Source: Candidatus Gastranaerophilales bacterium
GTDB taxonomy: Bacteria; Cyanobacteriota; Vampirovibrionia; Gastranaerophilales; Gastranaerophilaceae
NCBI GenBank assembly: GCA_947624645.1
Contig: CANQLG010000007.1
Location: 26,816-90,815, forward strand
Length of the DNA: 64,000 nucleotides
Direction: 5' to 3'
Below, one piece after another: positions 18,219-27,492 of the stretch. The position numbers and the translations under genes were made by a program. Positions within the stretch are counted from its first letter, which is position 1; each line of letters opens with the position of its first letter. A model generated the notes under the pieces. That model saw only the letters and a program-made list of their open reading frames with translations, had not been told where the DNA came from and did no database searches.

Positions 18219-19173
18219 AGTAATTTATTTTGCTACTCCCGATATTGCCGTAAAAAGTTTGGAAGTATTAAATAATAATCCCGAAATGGAAATATTGGCT
18301 GTTGTTACGCAGCCTGATAGACCCAAAGGCAGGGGAAATAAACTTGCTGCGCCCCCGATTAAAGAATACGCCGAAAAAAATGGTATTGCTTGCTTTCAAA
18401 CCGAAAAAATAAGTAAAGATACTGATTTAATAAATAAATTAATAAGTTTAAAACCTGATTTTATTGTAACTTTTGCTTTCGGTCAAATTTTATCACAGGA
18501 AGTCATTGATATACCGAAATTTGCTACCGTTAATTTGCATGCTTCTCTTTTGCCTAAGTATAGAGGAGCTAATCCTATTCAAAGATGTATTTATAACGGA
18601 GATACAAAAACGGGTATTACAACAATGCTTACGGTACTTGAACTTGATGCCGGTGATATTTGTGAAACGGAAGAAATTCAAATAACCGAAAATATGACAA
18701 ATGTTGAGTTAAAAAACATTATAAGTGAAAAATCCCCCGCGCTTATTTGTTCTACATTGAAAGGTTTGTATAACGGTGATTTGATTCCTAAAAAACAGTC
18801 TTGTGAAGGTGTTTGCGTTGCTAAAAAATTTATAAAACATGACGGTTTGATTGATTGGAATAATTCGTCGCAAAATGTACATAATCAGGTGCGGTCTATG
18901 GTCGATTTTCCTACGGCTTATACATTTTTTAACGGGAAATTATTGAAAATTATTGAAACAAAATTATCAAAAAACAAAAATATATTAAAAGCGGGTGAAA
19001 TTGTATGCGTCTCGAAAGAGGGAATAGAAGTTGCCTGCAAAGACGGGTGTATTCTTATCACAAAAGTAAAACCCGAAAGTAAAGGTATTATGGGTGCTTT
19101 TGATTTTGCAAACGGTGCTAAACTAAAGCCAAATATGATATTCGGAGAAGAATTATGCTGCAAAGAGGAATAA
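18211..19173 (+). CDS. fmt: Methionyl-tRNA formyltransferase (TTG start)
   Basis: 320 residues. HASLLPKYRGANPIQRC is the formyl-folate site with the catalytic His, and QPDRPKGRGNKL is the usual N-terminal loop. It formylates initiator Met-tRNA using the FolD product. The start is TTG at 18211 with GGAGG 10 bases upstream; no ATG fits, as the first conserved strand (KVIYFATPD) begins at once. The overlap with def suggests coupled translation. Confidence 0.94.
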   Translation: MIKVIYFATPDIAVKSLEVLNNNPEMEILAVVTQPDRPKGRGNKLAAPPIKEYAEKNGIACFQTEKISKDTDLINKLISLKPDFIVTFAFGQILSQEVIDIPKFATVNLHASLLPKYRGANPIQRCIYNGDTKTGITTMLTVLELDAGDICETEEIQITENMTNVELKNIISEKSPALICSTLKGLYNGDLIPKKQSCEGVCVAKKFIKHDGLIDWNNSSQNVHNQVRSMVDFPTAYTFFNGKLLKIIETKLSKNKNILKAGEIVCVSKEGIEVACKDGCILITKVKPESKGIMGAFDFANGAKLKPNMIFGEELCCKEE

Positions 19174-19520
19174 GAGGTGCTATAACTGTTGATTCTAATA
19201 CGGTTCCCGATGTTACTTCAGCTGTTATAGAATTAATCAGTGAAATAAAAAAAAGAAATAATTTCAAAGACACTGATATATCACATGTTATATTTACCCT
19301 TACTTCTGATATTGATTGTGTATATCCTGCTAAAATTGCACGTGAGACCTTTGAAACTTGGAAATATGTTCCGATGGTTTGCTTTAACGAACTAAAAATA
19401 AAAAATTCACTTGAAAAATGTTTAAGAATTTTAATTGTTATTAATACCGACCTTGCACAAGAACATATAAAACATGTATATTTAAAAGGTGCGGATGTTT
19501 TACGAAAAGATTTAAAATAA
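19155..19520 (+). CDS. aroH: Chorismate mutase, AroH type
   Basis: 121 residues. RGIRGAITV at the N-terminus, PMVCFNEL, and HVYLKGADVLRKDL at the C-terminus match the monofunctional trimeric AroH class known from Bacillus. It converts chorismate to prephenate for Phe and Tyr synthesis. It overlaps the end of fmt by 19 bases. Confidence 0.9.
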   Translation: MLQRGIRGAITVDSNTVPDVTSAVIELISEIKKRNNFKDTDISHVIFTLTSDIDCVYPAKIARETFETWKYVPMVCFNELKIKNSLEKCLRILIVINTDLAQEHIKHVYLKGADVLRKDLK

Positions 19521-19523
19521 ATT

Positions 19524-20687
19524 ATGAAAATTTTAATTACGGGTTCAAACTTATATGCCGTTTTATTGGCTAAAATATTTAAACTCCAAAATAATGAGTT
19601 TGATATTTATGTTACGACCGATGAAAATTTCGACAGTAATATTTATACTCCTGTTAATATTAACGAGAATGATATAAGTTCAATTCTTGATTTTGTTAAA
19701 AATAACGGAATTGATTTTACGGTTTCAACTTCAAATTTTTCGGTGATTAACGGGCTGGCTGATGTTTTTAATAAAGAAAAATTACCTGTATTTGCACCAT
19801 TTGCACAGTCTGCTAGAATTACATTATTTAACAGCCTTGCAAAGAAAATTTTATATAAGTTAAAAATTAACACTCCAAGGTTCGGTATATTTGACAGAGA
19901 AAATGTTGTGCTTGACTATGTTCGGCATTCCGCTTTCCCGATTGAGATATTAAAAGACTTTACCATCACTGACAGAAATCGCTATTTTTGCCAAACATAC
20001 TTGAAAGCAAAAGAAATTCTGCAAAAAATTTATGATAATAATAATGAAAAAATTATTATTGAAAAATATATTGATTCAAACCCGATAAATTTGTATTTTA
20101 TTACGGACGGTTACAATGCATTTCCGATTATCGGCTTGGAAAAGGAAATTAAAGAAGACGGAGTTGAAGTTATTTGTGCACCTAACAAATTAATAAGTGA
20201 AGAGTTCCTTATAAACATATTACAAAAAACAATTTATCCGCTTTTAGATGATATAGCAAAATTTTCTCAAAGTTATGTCGGGATAATAGGACTTAAAATA
20301 AAATTTGAAAAAAATAATTATTATGTGCTGGAGTTTTATAATAATTTTGATTCATATGATTTTCAGGTATTTTTATCGTTATTGGAGGATAATTGGTTTA
20401 AAATACTGTATGATGCCTCAAACGGCTCACTCGCAGATAACCATGACGGTATAAAATTAAGTGATAATTATTCTTATACACTTGTTATAGATAAAACAAG
20501 ATTTAATAATGATAACAGTATTTATTCTGAAGAAGATTTATATATAAGCGAAGATGCAAAAAATATGATAATAACAGGAACAGGGTTAACTCAAAATAAG
20601 GCGAAAGCAAATGTTTTAAGTTTAATAAAACCCTATTTCGACGAGAATATATATAAAAAATTAGAAAAAGAGGAAATAAAAGTTTGA
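19524..20687 (+). CDS. Divergent PurD-like ATP-grasp protein
   Basis: 387 residues. The N-terminal Rossmann-like start MKILITGSNLYAVLLAK and the segment IDFTVSTSNFSVINGLADVF followed by LPVFAPFAQSARI align in order with glycinamide ribonucleotide synthetase, as does the ATP-grasp-like middle (ILKDF, IEKYID, YVGIIGLKIKFE). The GGREHA motif of true PurD is missing and the glycine-rich loops are degraded. It could be a fast-evolving PurD or a paralog with another role. It is wedged between aroH and ylxR in an apparent operon. Confidence 0.5.
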   Translation: MKILITGSNLYAVLLAKIFKLQNNEFDIYVTTDENFDSNIYTPVNINENDISSILDFVKNNGIDFTVSTSNFSVINGLADVFNKEKLPVFAPFAQSARITLFNSLAKKILYKLKINTPRFGIFDRENVVLDYVRHSAFPIEILKDFTITDRNRYFCQTYLKAKEILQKIYDNNNEKIIIEKYIDSNPINLYFITDGYNAFPIIGLEKEIKEDGVEVICAPNKLISEEFLINILQKTIYPLLDDIAKFSQSYVGIIGLKIKFEKNNYYVLEFYNNFDSYDFQVFLSLLEDNWFKILYDASNGSLADNHDGIKLSDNYSYTLVIDKTRFNNDNSIYSEEDLYISEDAKNMIITGTGLTQNKAKANVLSLIKPYFDENIYKKLEKEEIKV

Positions 20688-20950
20688 CGGATACAAGAAA
20701 ATTCTTGAGGCAGTGTGTAAATTGCAAAGAATATAAAAATAAGCAGGATTTAATAAGAATAACAAAAGATTTTATCGGCGGAAATATACAATTTAATAAT
20801 AATAATCAAATAAACGGCCGTTCTGTTTATTTATGTAAAAACTCAGAATGTATTAAAGAAGCTTTAAAAAAAAAGAAAATAGAGCATTCTTTAAAGTCGC
20901 AAATCCCCGAAAATATGAAGGAAGAGCTTTACAATTTACTTAAAAACTAA
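20684..20950 (+). CDS. ylxR: YlxR (DUF448) RNA-binding protein, TTG start
   Basis: 88 residues. RQCVNCKEYKNKQDLIRI and GRSVYLCKNSECI are the conserved Cys-containing segments of the YlxR family, which normally lies between nusA and infB. The TTG start overlaps the preceding TGA (TTGA), with GAGGA 10 bases upstream. Known members bind RNA or modulate RNase P. nusA and rimP are not next to it here. Confidence 0.88.
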   Translation: MTDTRKFLRQCVNCKEYKNKQDLIRITKDFIGGNIQFNNNNQINGRSVYLCKNSECIKEALKKKKIEHSLKSQIPENMKEELYNLLKN

Positions 20951-20995
20951 ATTGTGTTACAACTATTATATGGTTGTTTTAAATAGGGTAATATA

Positions 20996-23650
20996 ATGAC
21001 GGTTGAAAATAAAAGAGTATATGAATTAGCAAAAGAATACGAGATGTCAAATAAAGATTTCATAGAATATCTGGATAAGAAACTGGATATAAAAGTGAAA
21101 TCACATTCAAGTAATCTGACTCCGGGTCAAATGGATAAAATAAAGGCTTCGTTTAAAAAGCAGGAAGAAACTGATACAACCAAGAAGCCGAAAGCATTTA
21201 TAATTAAAAAACCTAAACCGCAAGTACAGGAAAATGCAAAAGAACAAACAGAACAAGTAAAACCAAAAGAAAAACATGAAGAAACCGTAACCGTTAAACA
21301 ACCAAAACCCGAAATAAAAGCCCAAAAAGAAGAACAACCTGAAAAAATAGCGGAACAAGAATCTGCACCTATAAAACAAGAAGTACCCCAAATACGCTCA
21401 TTATTGGAATATAACAACCGTAACAGCCAAAAACGCCGTCAAGAAATAATGGCTTCCAAATTAAAAGAAGAAGAAAAAAATAACCAACGAAAAGAACAAC
21501 AGAAACCTAATATTAAATTCGGACAAAAAACTCCGAATGATAAGCCTTTTAGGGGCGAAAGACCGGATAAAAAACCGCCTTTTAACAGAATGAGAGATGA
21601 AAAACGGACGGACAATAAGGAAATAAAATCGGAACGTCCGCAGCTGCCCAAAAAACCTATACAACATCATATCATTTCTCCTGAAATTTATGACGGTAAA
21701 TCTCCTAATAATGCTCCTTTTAAGAAAAAAGGTCCTAAGGATAAGAAAAAACAGTATAAAAATAAAGAAGAAGAACAAGAATTAATAAGTCTTGAAAAAA
21801 CTATTTCTCAAAAGCACAAAAAGAAATCAAAAGACGAAAATGAACTTGAAACCGTAAAACAGGTAGTAATAAATCAACCCGTGACAGTAGGTGAACTTGC
21901 GGATAAAATTAAAAAGTCGCCTGCCGATATTGTTAAATTTTTAATGATGCAGGGAATTTTGACTACCGTTAATGAAATAATATCGGTAGAAACACAAAAG
22001 AAAATATGTGAAAATTTTGAACTTGAAATACTTGAAGAAGATTTAAATGAATATATAGAAAAAGAACTGGAAAAAGAAGAAAAAGAAAAAGCGATAAAAA
22101 ATGTAGATGAATCTTTATTGGAAACTCGTGCACCGGTAATAAGCATTATGGGACACGTAGACCATGGTAAGACAACATTGCTGGACTCAATAAGAGCATC
22201 AAAACATAAAATTGTAGCAACCGAAGTCGGCGGAATAACGCAATCAATAGGTGCATATACCGTTTATCTTGATAATGATAAAAACAAAAAAATTGTGTTT
22301 ATAGATACTCCCGGGCATGAAGCATTTACGGAAATGAGAGCAAGAGGTGCAAAAGCTACTGATATAGCAATATTGGTAGTTGCAGCGGATGACGGTATAA
22401 TGCCTCAAACAATAGAAGCAATTAACCATGCTCGAGCTGCCGAAGTTCCGATAATAGTTGCGGTTAACAAAATAGATAAGCCTTCTGCCGACCCTGATAA
22501 AATCATGCAGCAGCTGACGGAATACGGTTTAGTGCCCGAAGAATGGGGCGGTGATACAATTTGTGTAAAAGTCAGCGCATTGCAAGGCAAAGGTATTGAT
22601 GAATTATTGGAGTATATTCTTTTACTTGCCGAGGTGCAAAATTTAAGAGCGAATAAGAATGCTTTGGCATCGGGTGTTGTTATAGAAGCTAAACTCGATA
22701 AAGGAAAAGGTCCTGTTGCAACTCTGCTTGTTCAAAACGGTACACTTCATACGGGTGATTGTTTTGTAGTGGGCAGTGTTTGCGGAAAGGTAAGAGCATT
22801 ATTATCCGATTCGGGTGAAAGAATAAAAGAAGCTCCGCCATCAACTCCCGTTGAAATATTAGGCTTAACCGAAGTACCGCAAGCGGGTGATACATTTGAA
22901 GCGGTTGAAAATGAAAAAGTAATGCGTACTATTTGGCAGGAAAGAAAAGAAAAAGAACGCACTACAAAACTGGATAGCATGAAACCTGCACATATCAGAA
23001 ATGAACAGGTGGGCGATGGCGAAGATAATATTAAGCATTTAAACTTAATAATAAAAGCAAATACCCACGGTGCAGCCGAGGCTGTATCTCAAGGTGTTTC
23101 TCAACTTGAATCAAAAGAAATTATTACAAAAATCATTCACGTTGGTGTAGGTGATATATCCGAAGCGGATGTTATGCTTGCAAGTGCAAGTAATGCAATA
23201 ATTTTGGGTTTCACTGTCAAAGAAGATATAAATGCGCAAATGGCTGCCGAAAAGCAGGGTGTAACCATTAAAAAATATAATATTATTTATCAGGTATTGG
23301 AAGACCTTGAAAAAACAATGTTAGGTCTGTTACAACCAGAGATTAAAGAAATTATACTTGGTCAAGCTGAGGTAAGACAAGTCTTTACAGTCGGAAAAAC
23401 AACTAAAATCGCAGGTTGTTATGTTACTGAGGGCAAAGTTGTCAGAAACAAAACTGCTGCCATTTTAAGAGGCGGTGTAGAAATCTTTAAAGGTCAGATT
23501 GATCAATTAAAGAGGTTTAAAGATGATGTAAAAGAAGTGGCTCAAGGTTTTGAATGCGGTATTTCCTTTGATAAATTTAATGATATAAAAGAAGGCGATA
23601 TCATCAAAGTTACTACAACTGAAGAAATCGAAAGGCAAGTGCTTGTATAG
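20996..23650 (+). CDS. infB: Translation initiation factor IF-2
   Basis: 884 residues. A long Lys/Glu/Gln/Pro-rich N-terminal extension (about 50-280), an IF2_N domain (VTVGELADKIKKSPADIV), then the GTPase domain with G1 GHVDHGKTT at 386-394, DTPGHEAF and NKIDKPSA. C-terminal beta-barrel and initiator-tRNA domains follow. It places formyl-Met-tRNA on the ribosome, matching fmt and def in the same run of genes. rbfA and truB follow in the conserved order. Confidence 0.97.
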   Translation: MTVENKRVYELAKEYEMSNKDFIEYLDKKLDIKVKSHSSNLTPGQMDKIKASFKKQEETDTTKKPKAFIIKKPKPQVQENAKEQTEQVKPKEKHEETVTVKQPKPEIKAQKEEQPEKIAEQESAPIKQEVPQIRSLLEYNNRNSQKRRQEIMASKLKEEEKNNQRKEQQKPNIKFGQKTPNDKPFRGERPDKKPPFNRMRDEKRTDNKEIKSERPQLPKKPIQHHIISPEIYDGKSPNNAPFKKKGPKDKKKQYKNKEEEQELISLEKTISQKHKKKSKDENELETVKQVVINQPVTVGELADKIKKSPADIVKFLMMQGILTTVNEIISVETQKKICENFELEILEEDLNEYIEKELEKEEKEKAIKNVDESLLETRAPVISIMGHVDHGKTTLLDSIRASKHKIVATEVGGITQSIGAYTVYLDNDKNKKIVFIDTPGHEAFTEMRARGAKATDIAILVVAADDGIMPQTIEAINHARAAEVPIIVAVNKIDKPSADPDKIMQQLTEYGLVPEEWGGDTICVKVSALQGKGIDELLEYILLLAEVQNLRANKNALASGVVIEAKLDKGKGPVATLLVQNGTLHTGDCFVVGSVCGKVRALLSDSGERIKEAPPSTPVEILGLTEVPQAGDTFEAVENEKVMRTIWQERKEKERTTKLDSMKPAHIRNEQVGDGEDNIKHLNLIIKANTHGAAEAVSQGVSQLESKEIITKIIHVGVGDISEADVMLASASNAIILGFTVKEDINAQMAAEKQGVTIKKYNIIYQVLEDLEKTMLGLLQPEIKEIILGQAEVRQVFTVGKTTKIAGCYVTEGKVVRNKTAAILRGGVEIFKGQIDQLKRFKDDVKEVAQGFECGISFDKFNDIKEGDIIKVTTTEEIERQVLV

Positions 23651-23662
23651 GTAAATATTATT

Positions 23663-24013
23663 ATGTCATTAAGAAATGAACGTGTCAGAAAAACTTTAAT
23701 GAAAGAAATTGCGGATATTATCCAAAAACAGTTGAAAGACTCAAGGATTCAGGGAGTTGTTTCCATTACTGATATTGAAATATCGCATGATAATTCTTAT
23801 GCAAAAGTATATTATTCCGTATTTGCGCCTGAAGAAGAAAAGAAAATCACAATTCAGGCGATAACTGATAATACGCCTAAAATCAGATACGAAGTGGGAA
23901 AACGGATAAGATTAAGATTAACTCCGGAGTTAAGATTTATTCCCGATGATTCTCTAGAACGTGGAGCTAACGTTACGGAAATTATAAATAAAATATCCCG
24001 AGGCGAGATTTAG
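23663..24013 (+). CDS. rbfA: Ribosome-binding factor A
   Basis: 116 residues. A KH-like domain: RVRKTLMKEIADIIQKQLKD at the start, and AKVYYSVFAPEEEK and LRLTPELRFIPDDSLERG towards the end, are typical. It helps mature the 30S subunit. It lies 12 bases after infB and 5 bases before truB, in the conserved infB-rbfA-truB order. Confidence 0.94.
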   Translation: MSLRNERVRKTLMKEIADIIQKQLKDSRIQGVVSITDIEISHDNSYAKVYYSVFAPEEEKKITIQAITDNTPKIRYEVGKRIRLRLTPELRFIPDDSLERGANVTEIINKISRGEI

Positions 24014-24018
24014 CCGAG

Positions 24019-24876
24019 ATGTTTGGTTTTCTTAATGTAAATAAACCTTCCGGAATAACTTCGCACAAGGTTATTGATATTTTACGCAAAATTACGGGGA
24101 TAAAACAAATCGGACATTCGGGTACTTTAGACCCCTTAGCAAGCGGTGTTTTGCCTGTTGCAATAGGTAAAGCTTCAAGATTGATTGATTATTTACCTCA
24201 GGATAAAAGATATAAAGTTACAATGCAGTTTGGATTTATTTCTGATACTTATGATATTGAGGGAAATTTAAAAAAAACCGATTCGGAAAAAATTTCTCAA
24301 AAAGAAGTTCAAAAAATTATTTCAAAATTTATAGGAGTGCAAAAACAAATTCCGCCTGCTTATTCTGCTGTCCATTATAACGGAAAAAGGTTATATGAAC
24401 TTGCAAGGGCAGGTAAAATCCCTGATGATATTCCTTGTCGGAAAATAGTAATTTATAAAAATGAAATAATTAATTTTGATTTTGAAAAACAGATTCTTTC
24501 GCTTGATATTGCTTGTTCTAAGGGTACTTATATCCGCTCAATAGTTCATGATATAGGCACTATATTAAAAGTTGGAGCTGTTATGACTGAACTTATACGT
24601 ATTGAATCATCAGGCATGAATATTCAAAATTCACTTGTAATATCAGATGCTTTGCAATTGTCTGATATTGAAAAATTTATAATTAATCCTATTAATATTT
24701 TGCCGCTGAAAAAATATGAAATTGATGAAAATACATATAAAATTGTATTAAACGGAAATAAATTTAAAAATGTTCAAAATATTTCGGGTGAAATTCTTCT
24801 GGTTAAAAATAATCAGGTAATTGCATTAGCTGAAGCGGTTGATGCGTATATTCAACCTAAAAAAGTCTTATTATAA
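24019..24876 (+). CDS. truB: tRNA pseudouridine-55 synthase
   Basis: 285 residues. NVNKPSGITSHKVI and GHSGTLDPLASGVLPVAIG carry the catalytic Asp, PPAYSAVHYNGKRLYELAR and CSKGTYIRSI follow. It makes pseudouridine at position 55 of tRNA. It ends the long gene run that begins at glyA; a new promoter for the pilin-like gene follows within 20 bases. Confidence 0.95.
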   Translation: MFGFLNVNKPSGITSHKVIDILRKITGIKQIGHSGTLDPLASGVLPVAIGKASRLIDYLPQDKRYKVTMQFGFISDTYDIEGNLKKTDSEKISQKEVQKIISKFIGVQKQIPPAYSAVHYNGKRLYELARAGKIPDDIPCRKIVIYKNEIINFDFEKQILSLDIACSKGTYIRSIVHDIGTILKVGAVMTELIRIESSGMNIQNSLVISDALQLSDIEKFIINPINILPLKKYEIDENTYKIVLNGNKFKNVQNISGEILLVKNNQVIALAEAVDAYIQPKKVLL

Positions 24877-24893
24877 ATATTTTATAATTAACA

Positions 24894-24922
24894 TTGTATA
24901 AAGAATTGTAATTTGATATAAT
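24894..24922 (+). promoter_or_regulatory. Promoter of pilin-like gene 1
   Basis: TTGTAT (24894-24899), a 17-base spacer, TATAAT (24917-24922). It lies 23 bases before the ATG at 24946, with AGAGGA between. The -10 context TTGATATAAT recurs before pilin-like gene 3. Confidence 0.7.
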
Positions 24923-24945
24923 AAAGAAAAAGAGGAAAAATTATT

Positions 24946-25628
24946 ATGGATAAACGAAATACCCCCCCCCCGAGGCGTTAAAACGCCGTAACGGCTTTAC
25001 TTTAGCGGAAGTTCTCATTACTCTGGTTATTATAGGGGTTATTTCGGCAATAACTTTATCTTCCGTATTACAATCAACCGGAAAACATGAAGTTATTTCA
25101 AGATTAAAAAAATCATATTCTGTTTTAAGGAATTGGCAAACACGAGCACAAGTTGCTTATGGGGATTATAATTCTTGGGATACTGCGCAAGAAATAGGTG
25201 TAAATGAATATTTTAACAAATATATTAAACCTTATTTTAACATTCAAAAAGTTTGTACTTCGTTAGAAGAATGCGGTTATAAACAAGTATATTTTTGTAA
25301 TGGCACTAATGCTAATGGTATATTGGTTGCATCGGACAGAATTTTTTTTACTACAATTGATGGGTTTGCTTTTTCCTTTGTTTATAAATCTGAAGGGAAT
25401 TGGCAAGCTATAAGGGTTGATATAAATGGAGCCAAAGGTCCTAACAGGCAGGGACGTGATATTTTTGAGTTAGATCTGACCGAAGATAAGGGTTTTCAAC
25501 CGTCAGGCTATAAATACAGTATGCAACAAATTAATTCCAATTGTTCGAAAAGTTCTTTGGGAGATTATTGTTTGGCAAAAATAATGAGGGACGGATGGAA
25601 ATTCAGCAATGATTATGGCTGCTGGTAA
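24946..25628 (+). CDS. Type IV pilin-like protein 1, interrupted at a poly-C tract (OFF as sequenced)
   Basis: The start ATG at 24946 has AGAGGA upstream. The frame MDKRNTPP runs into ten C and then meets TAA at 24979-24981. With 11 C (or 8) the frame continues to TGG TAA at 25628 and gives about 227 residues: a basic leader ending RRNG, the class III-like prepilin helix GFTLAEVLITLVIIGVI, and a globular domain with paired cysteines, VDINGAKGPNRQG and a C-terminal NDYGCW. It is a close paralog of the gene at 60578. Homologues with this N-terminus are processed by prepilin peptidase and form pili or secretion pseudopili. The disruption is exactly at the homopolymer, so a reversible switch is more likely than decay, but assembly error is possible. 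Confidence 0.7.
24962..24971 (+). repeat. Poly-C tract (10 C) in pilin-like gene 1
   Basis: Ten consecutive C at codons 6-9, following GATAAACGAAATA. A run of n C keeps the frame only if n leaves remainder 2 on division by 3; ten does not. Confidence 0.9.
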
Positions 25629-25647
25629 ATTTTAATTTTAATTTTAA

Positions 25648-25676
25648 TTGTTTTTTCACTAATGAATTATTATAAT
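25648..25676 (+). promoter_or_regulatory. Promoter giving a probable leaderless transcript
   Basis: TTGTTT (25648-25653), a 17-base spacer, TATAAT (25671-25676). Only 7 bases separate the -10 from the ATG at 25684, so transcription would start at about the A of the start codon. No Shine-Dalgarno is present. Confidence 0.55.
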
Positions 25677-25683
25677 AATCAAT

Positions 25684-26523
25684 ATGAAAAAATTTATATC
25701 AGCTTTAATTTTAGTTTTTTGTTTATCGCAAATAAGCGCATTAGCACAGGAAATTGTATGTCCTATATACAATGACGAATCTCAGGTAAAAGAAACTTTT
25801 TTTAATAATGTTTCGGGTATAAGTTTCTTTTCTAAAAAAATTATTGAAATGATTATAGAAAATGAACTTAAAGAAGAACTCGGCTCTGATTTTAAAGCGG
25901 AACTTAAAATTTTTAATTTAAAAAAATTGAAATTCGGTGAATTTAAAGCTTTAGAGTTAAAAAGTAATAATATACAATATCGGGCTTTAAGTTTATCTGA
26001 TTTTAGTGCTAAAACGATATGCGATTATAATAAAATAATTTATATTAACAAAAAAGTAAAATATCCGATGCCCATTCCTTTTAAATATAGTGCTAAAATT
26101 ACAAATGACGATATTAAAAATATTATAACCTCTGAAGAATTTCAAAAAGAATTGAAACGAAATGAGTCAAAACCATTATATGTTAAGACCCCTAATGTTG
26201 AAATAAAATCTGATAAAATATATTTTATAATACCGATAAAAACCTTTATAGGCAGTTTTAAAATAAAACTTTCCTGTAATATAAAAGTAGAGGATAATAA
26301 ATTAGTTTTAACAAATACCACTTTTAGCTCAAAAAGTAATATAATAAGTGAAAGCATGATAAATTCTTTATTAGAAGAAATTAACCCTATGCAGTATATA
26401 ACAAGTGCCCTAAACGGTAAATATTACAAAGTAGATATACAAAAAGCACAGATTGTTTCTGATGAAATAAAAATAGATGGAACGTTTGTTATAAACAAAA
26501 ACTACGGCGGAGATAATGAGTAA
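25684..26523 (+). CDS. Exported protein, DUF2993-like (LmeA-like lipid-binding fold)
   Basis: 279 residues. The signal peptide is MKKFISALILVFCLSQISALA. The body resembles DUF2993, a family common in cyanobacteria and actinobacteria: FGEFKALELKSNN, LSLSDFSAKTICDYN, then a segment like the typical second repeat, KITNDDIKNIITSEEFQ. Family members are extracytoplasmic lipid-binding proteins. The assignment is by pattern and moderate. It overlaps the GerMN gene by 8 bases. The start appears leaderless. Confidence 0.55.
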   Translation: MKKFISALILVFCLSQISALAQEIVCPIYNDESQVKETFFNNVSGISFFSKKIIEMIIENELKEELGSDFKAELKIFNLKKLKFGEFKALELKSNNIQYRALSLSDFSAKTICDYNKIIYINKKVKYPMPIPFKYSAKITNDDIKNIITSEEFQKELKRNESKPLYVKTPNVEIKSDKIYFIIPIKTFIGSFKIKLSCNIKVEDNKLVLTNTTFSSKSNIISESMINSLLEEINPMQYITSALNGKYYKVDIQKAQIVSDEIKIDGTFVINKNYGGDNE

Positions 26524-27157
26524 ATTTTCAACAAGAGTAATAATTCTGTTATTTATACTTACATTCTTTTTTGTTAGGGATAAGTATGGGGAACAAATAG
26601 GTAATTTTATTAATTCACTAAAAAATTATACTTCAATAGAATTGCCGAAAATTTCTTTACCTAAAATAACGGGAAAAGAAAAAAAAGAAGTAATAAAAAA
26701 GCCAACAGAGGTACTAAAACCTCAAAATCAAGAGTTTGAAACCGTATCAATATACTTTTTGGCACTTGATTCCGACTCAAACGGAATTTATAAAAAAGTT
26801 CAAAGAGAAGTTCCGTCAGGTGAAAATAAATTGGAGTTTGCAATAAATGAGTTATTAAAAGGTCCTAATTTGGTTGAAAAATCCATGGGAGCATATTCCG
26901 AAATACCTAAATCAACCAAGCTATTAGGTATAAAACAAAACGGAAATAAAATAATAATAAACTTCAATTCGGATTTTCAATATGGAGGCGGTACTGATAG
27001 CATTTATTCAAGAATGATGCAATTAATAAAAACTTCATTGGTAAATACGAAAAATAAAAAAATATATCTTTATATAGACGGCAAACAACTTAATACCATT
27101 GGCGGAGAGGGGATTATGATAACCCAGCCTTTGAGTGAAAAATCTCTTGAATATTAA
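26516..27157 (+). CDS. Membrane-anchored GerMN-domain protein
   Basis: 213 residues. One N-terminal membrane segment (about 6-22), a Lys/Pro-rich linker, then a GerMN domain from about residue 78: FAINELLKGPN, GAYSEIPKSTKLLGI, IINFNSDFQYGGGTDSIYSR. GerMN domains occur in spore germination protein GerM and in many envelope proteins of non-sporulating bacteria, where they bind other envelope components. It overlaps the DUF2993-like gene by 8 bases and is probably co-transcribed with it. Confidence 0.75.
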   Translation: MSKFSTRVIILLFILTFFFVRDKYGEQIGNFINSLKNYTSIELPKISLPKITGKEKKEVIKKPTEVLKPQNQEFETVSIYFLALDSDSNGIYKKVQREVPSGENKLEFAINELLKGPNLVEKSMGAYSEIPKSTKLLGIKQNGNKIIINFNSDFQYGGGTDSIYSRMMQLIKTSLVNTKNKKIYLYIDGKQLNTIGGEGIMITQPLSEKSLEY

Positions 27158-27230
27158 TATGCGAAAATATGTTAGTATATTCTTTTGTTTGTGTGGAAAA
27201 ATAATAATATACACAAATAGGAGAATGAAT

Positions 27231-27446
27231 ATGTATAATGAATCCCCAATCAAAGTAAATGAACGTGAATTAAAAGTGTTGGAAATGCTTAGAGACGGAA
27301 AAACAAACCCTGAAATAGCAAGAGAAGTTCAGGTAAGCGTTCATACAGTGAAAGCTAACTTATCAAAATTATTTTTTAAATTAGGTGTCAAAGACAGAAC
27401 TCAAGCAGTAATTAAAGCTATTAAAGAAAATATCATTGAGATTTAA
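27231..27446 (+). CDS. Stand-alone LuxR/GerE-type DNA-binding regulator
   Basis: 71 residues, a helix-turn-helix domain and nothing else: VNERELKVLEMLRDGKTNPE, then IAREVQVSVHTVKANLSKLF and KLGVKDRTQAVIKAI. AGGAG lies 7 bases before ATG 27231; a second ATG at 27225 is too close to it. No receiver or sensor domain exists, so activity may depend on dimerisation (like GerE) or level. It sits between the envelope pair and the Clp-N gene, 2 kb from pilin-like gene 1. Its targets are unknown. Confidence 0.85.
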   Translation: MYNESPIKVNERELKVLEMLRDGKTNPEIAREVQVSVHTVKANLSKLFFKLGVKDRTQAVIKAIKENIIEI

Positions 27447-27492
27447 TTCTTATGTGGTAAAATTTACTTGTATACATACAAGGATTTATATT

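Noticed and set aside
21107..21778. Phe/Leu-rich minus-strand frames opposite infB
   Set aside because: They are antisense to the Lys/Glu-rich N-terminal part of IF-2 and have no start signals.
25323..25628. A separate 101-residue gene starting at TTG 25323
   Set aside because: It is the 3' part of pilin-like gene 1 in the frame that the C-tract would restore, and it has no own ribosome-binding site.
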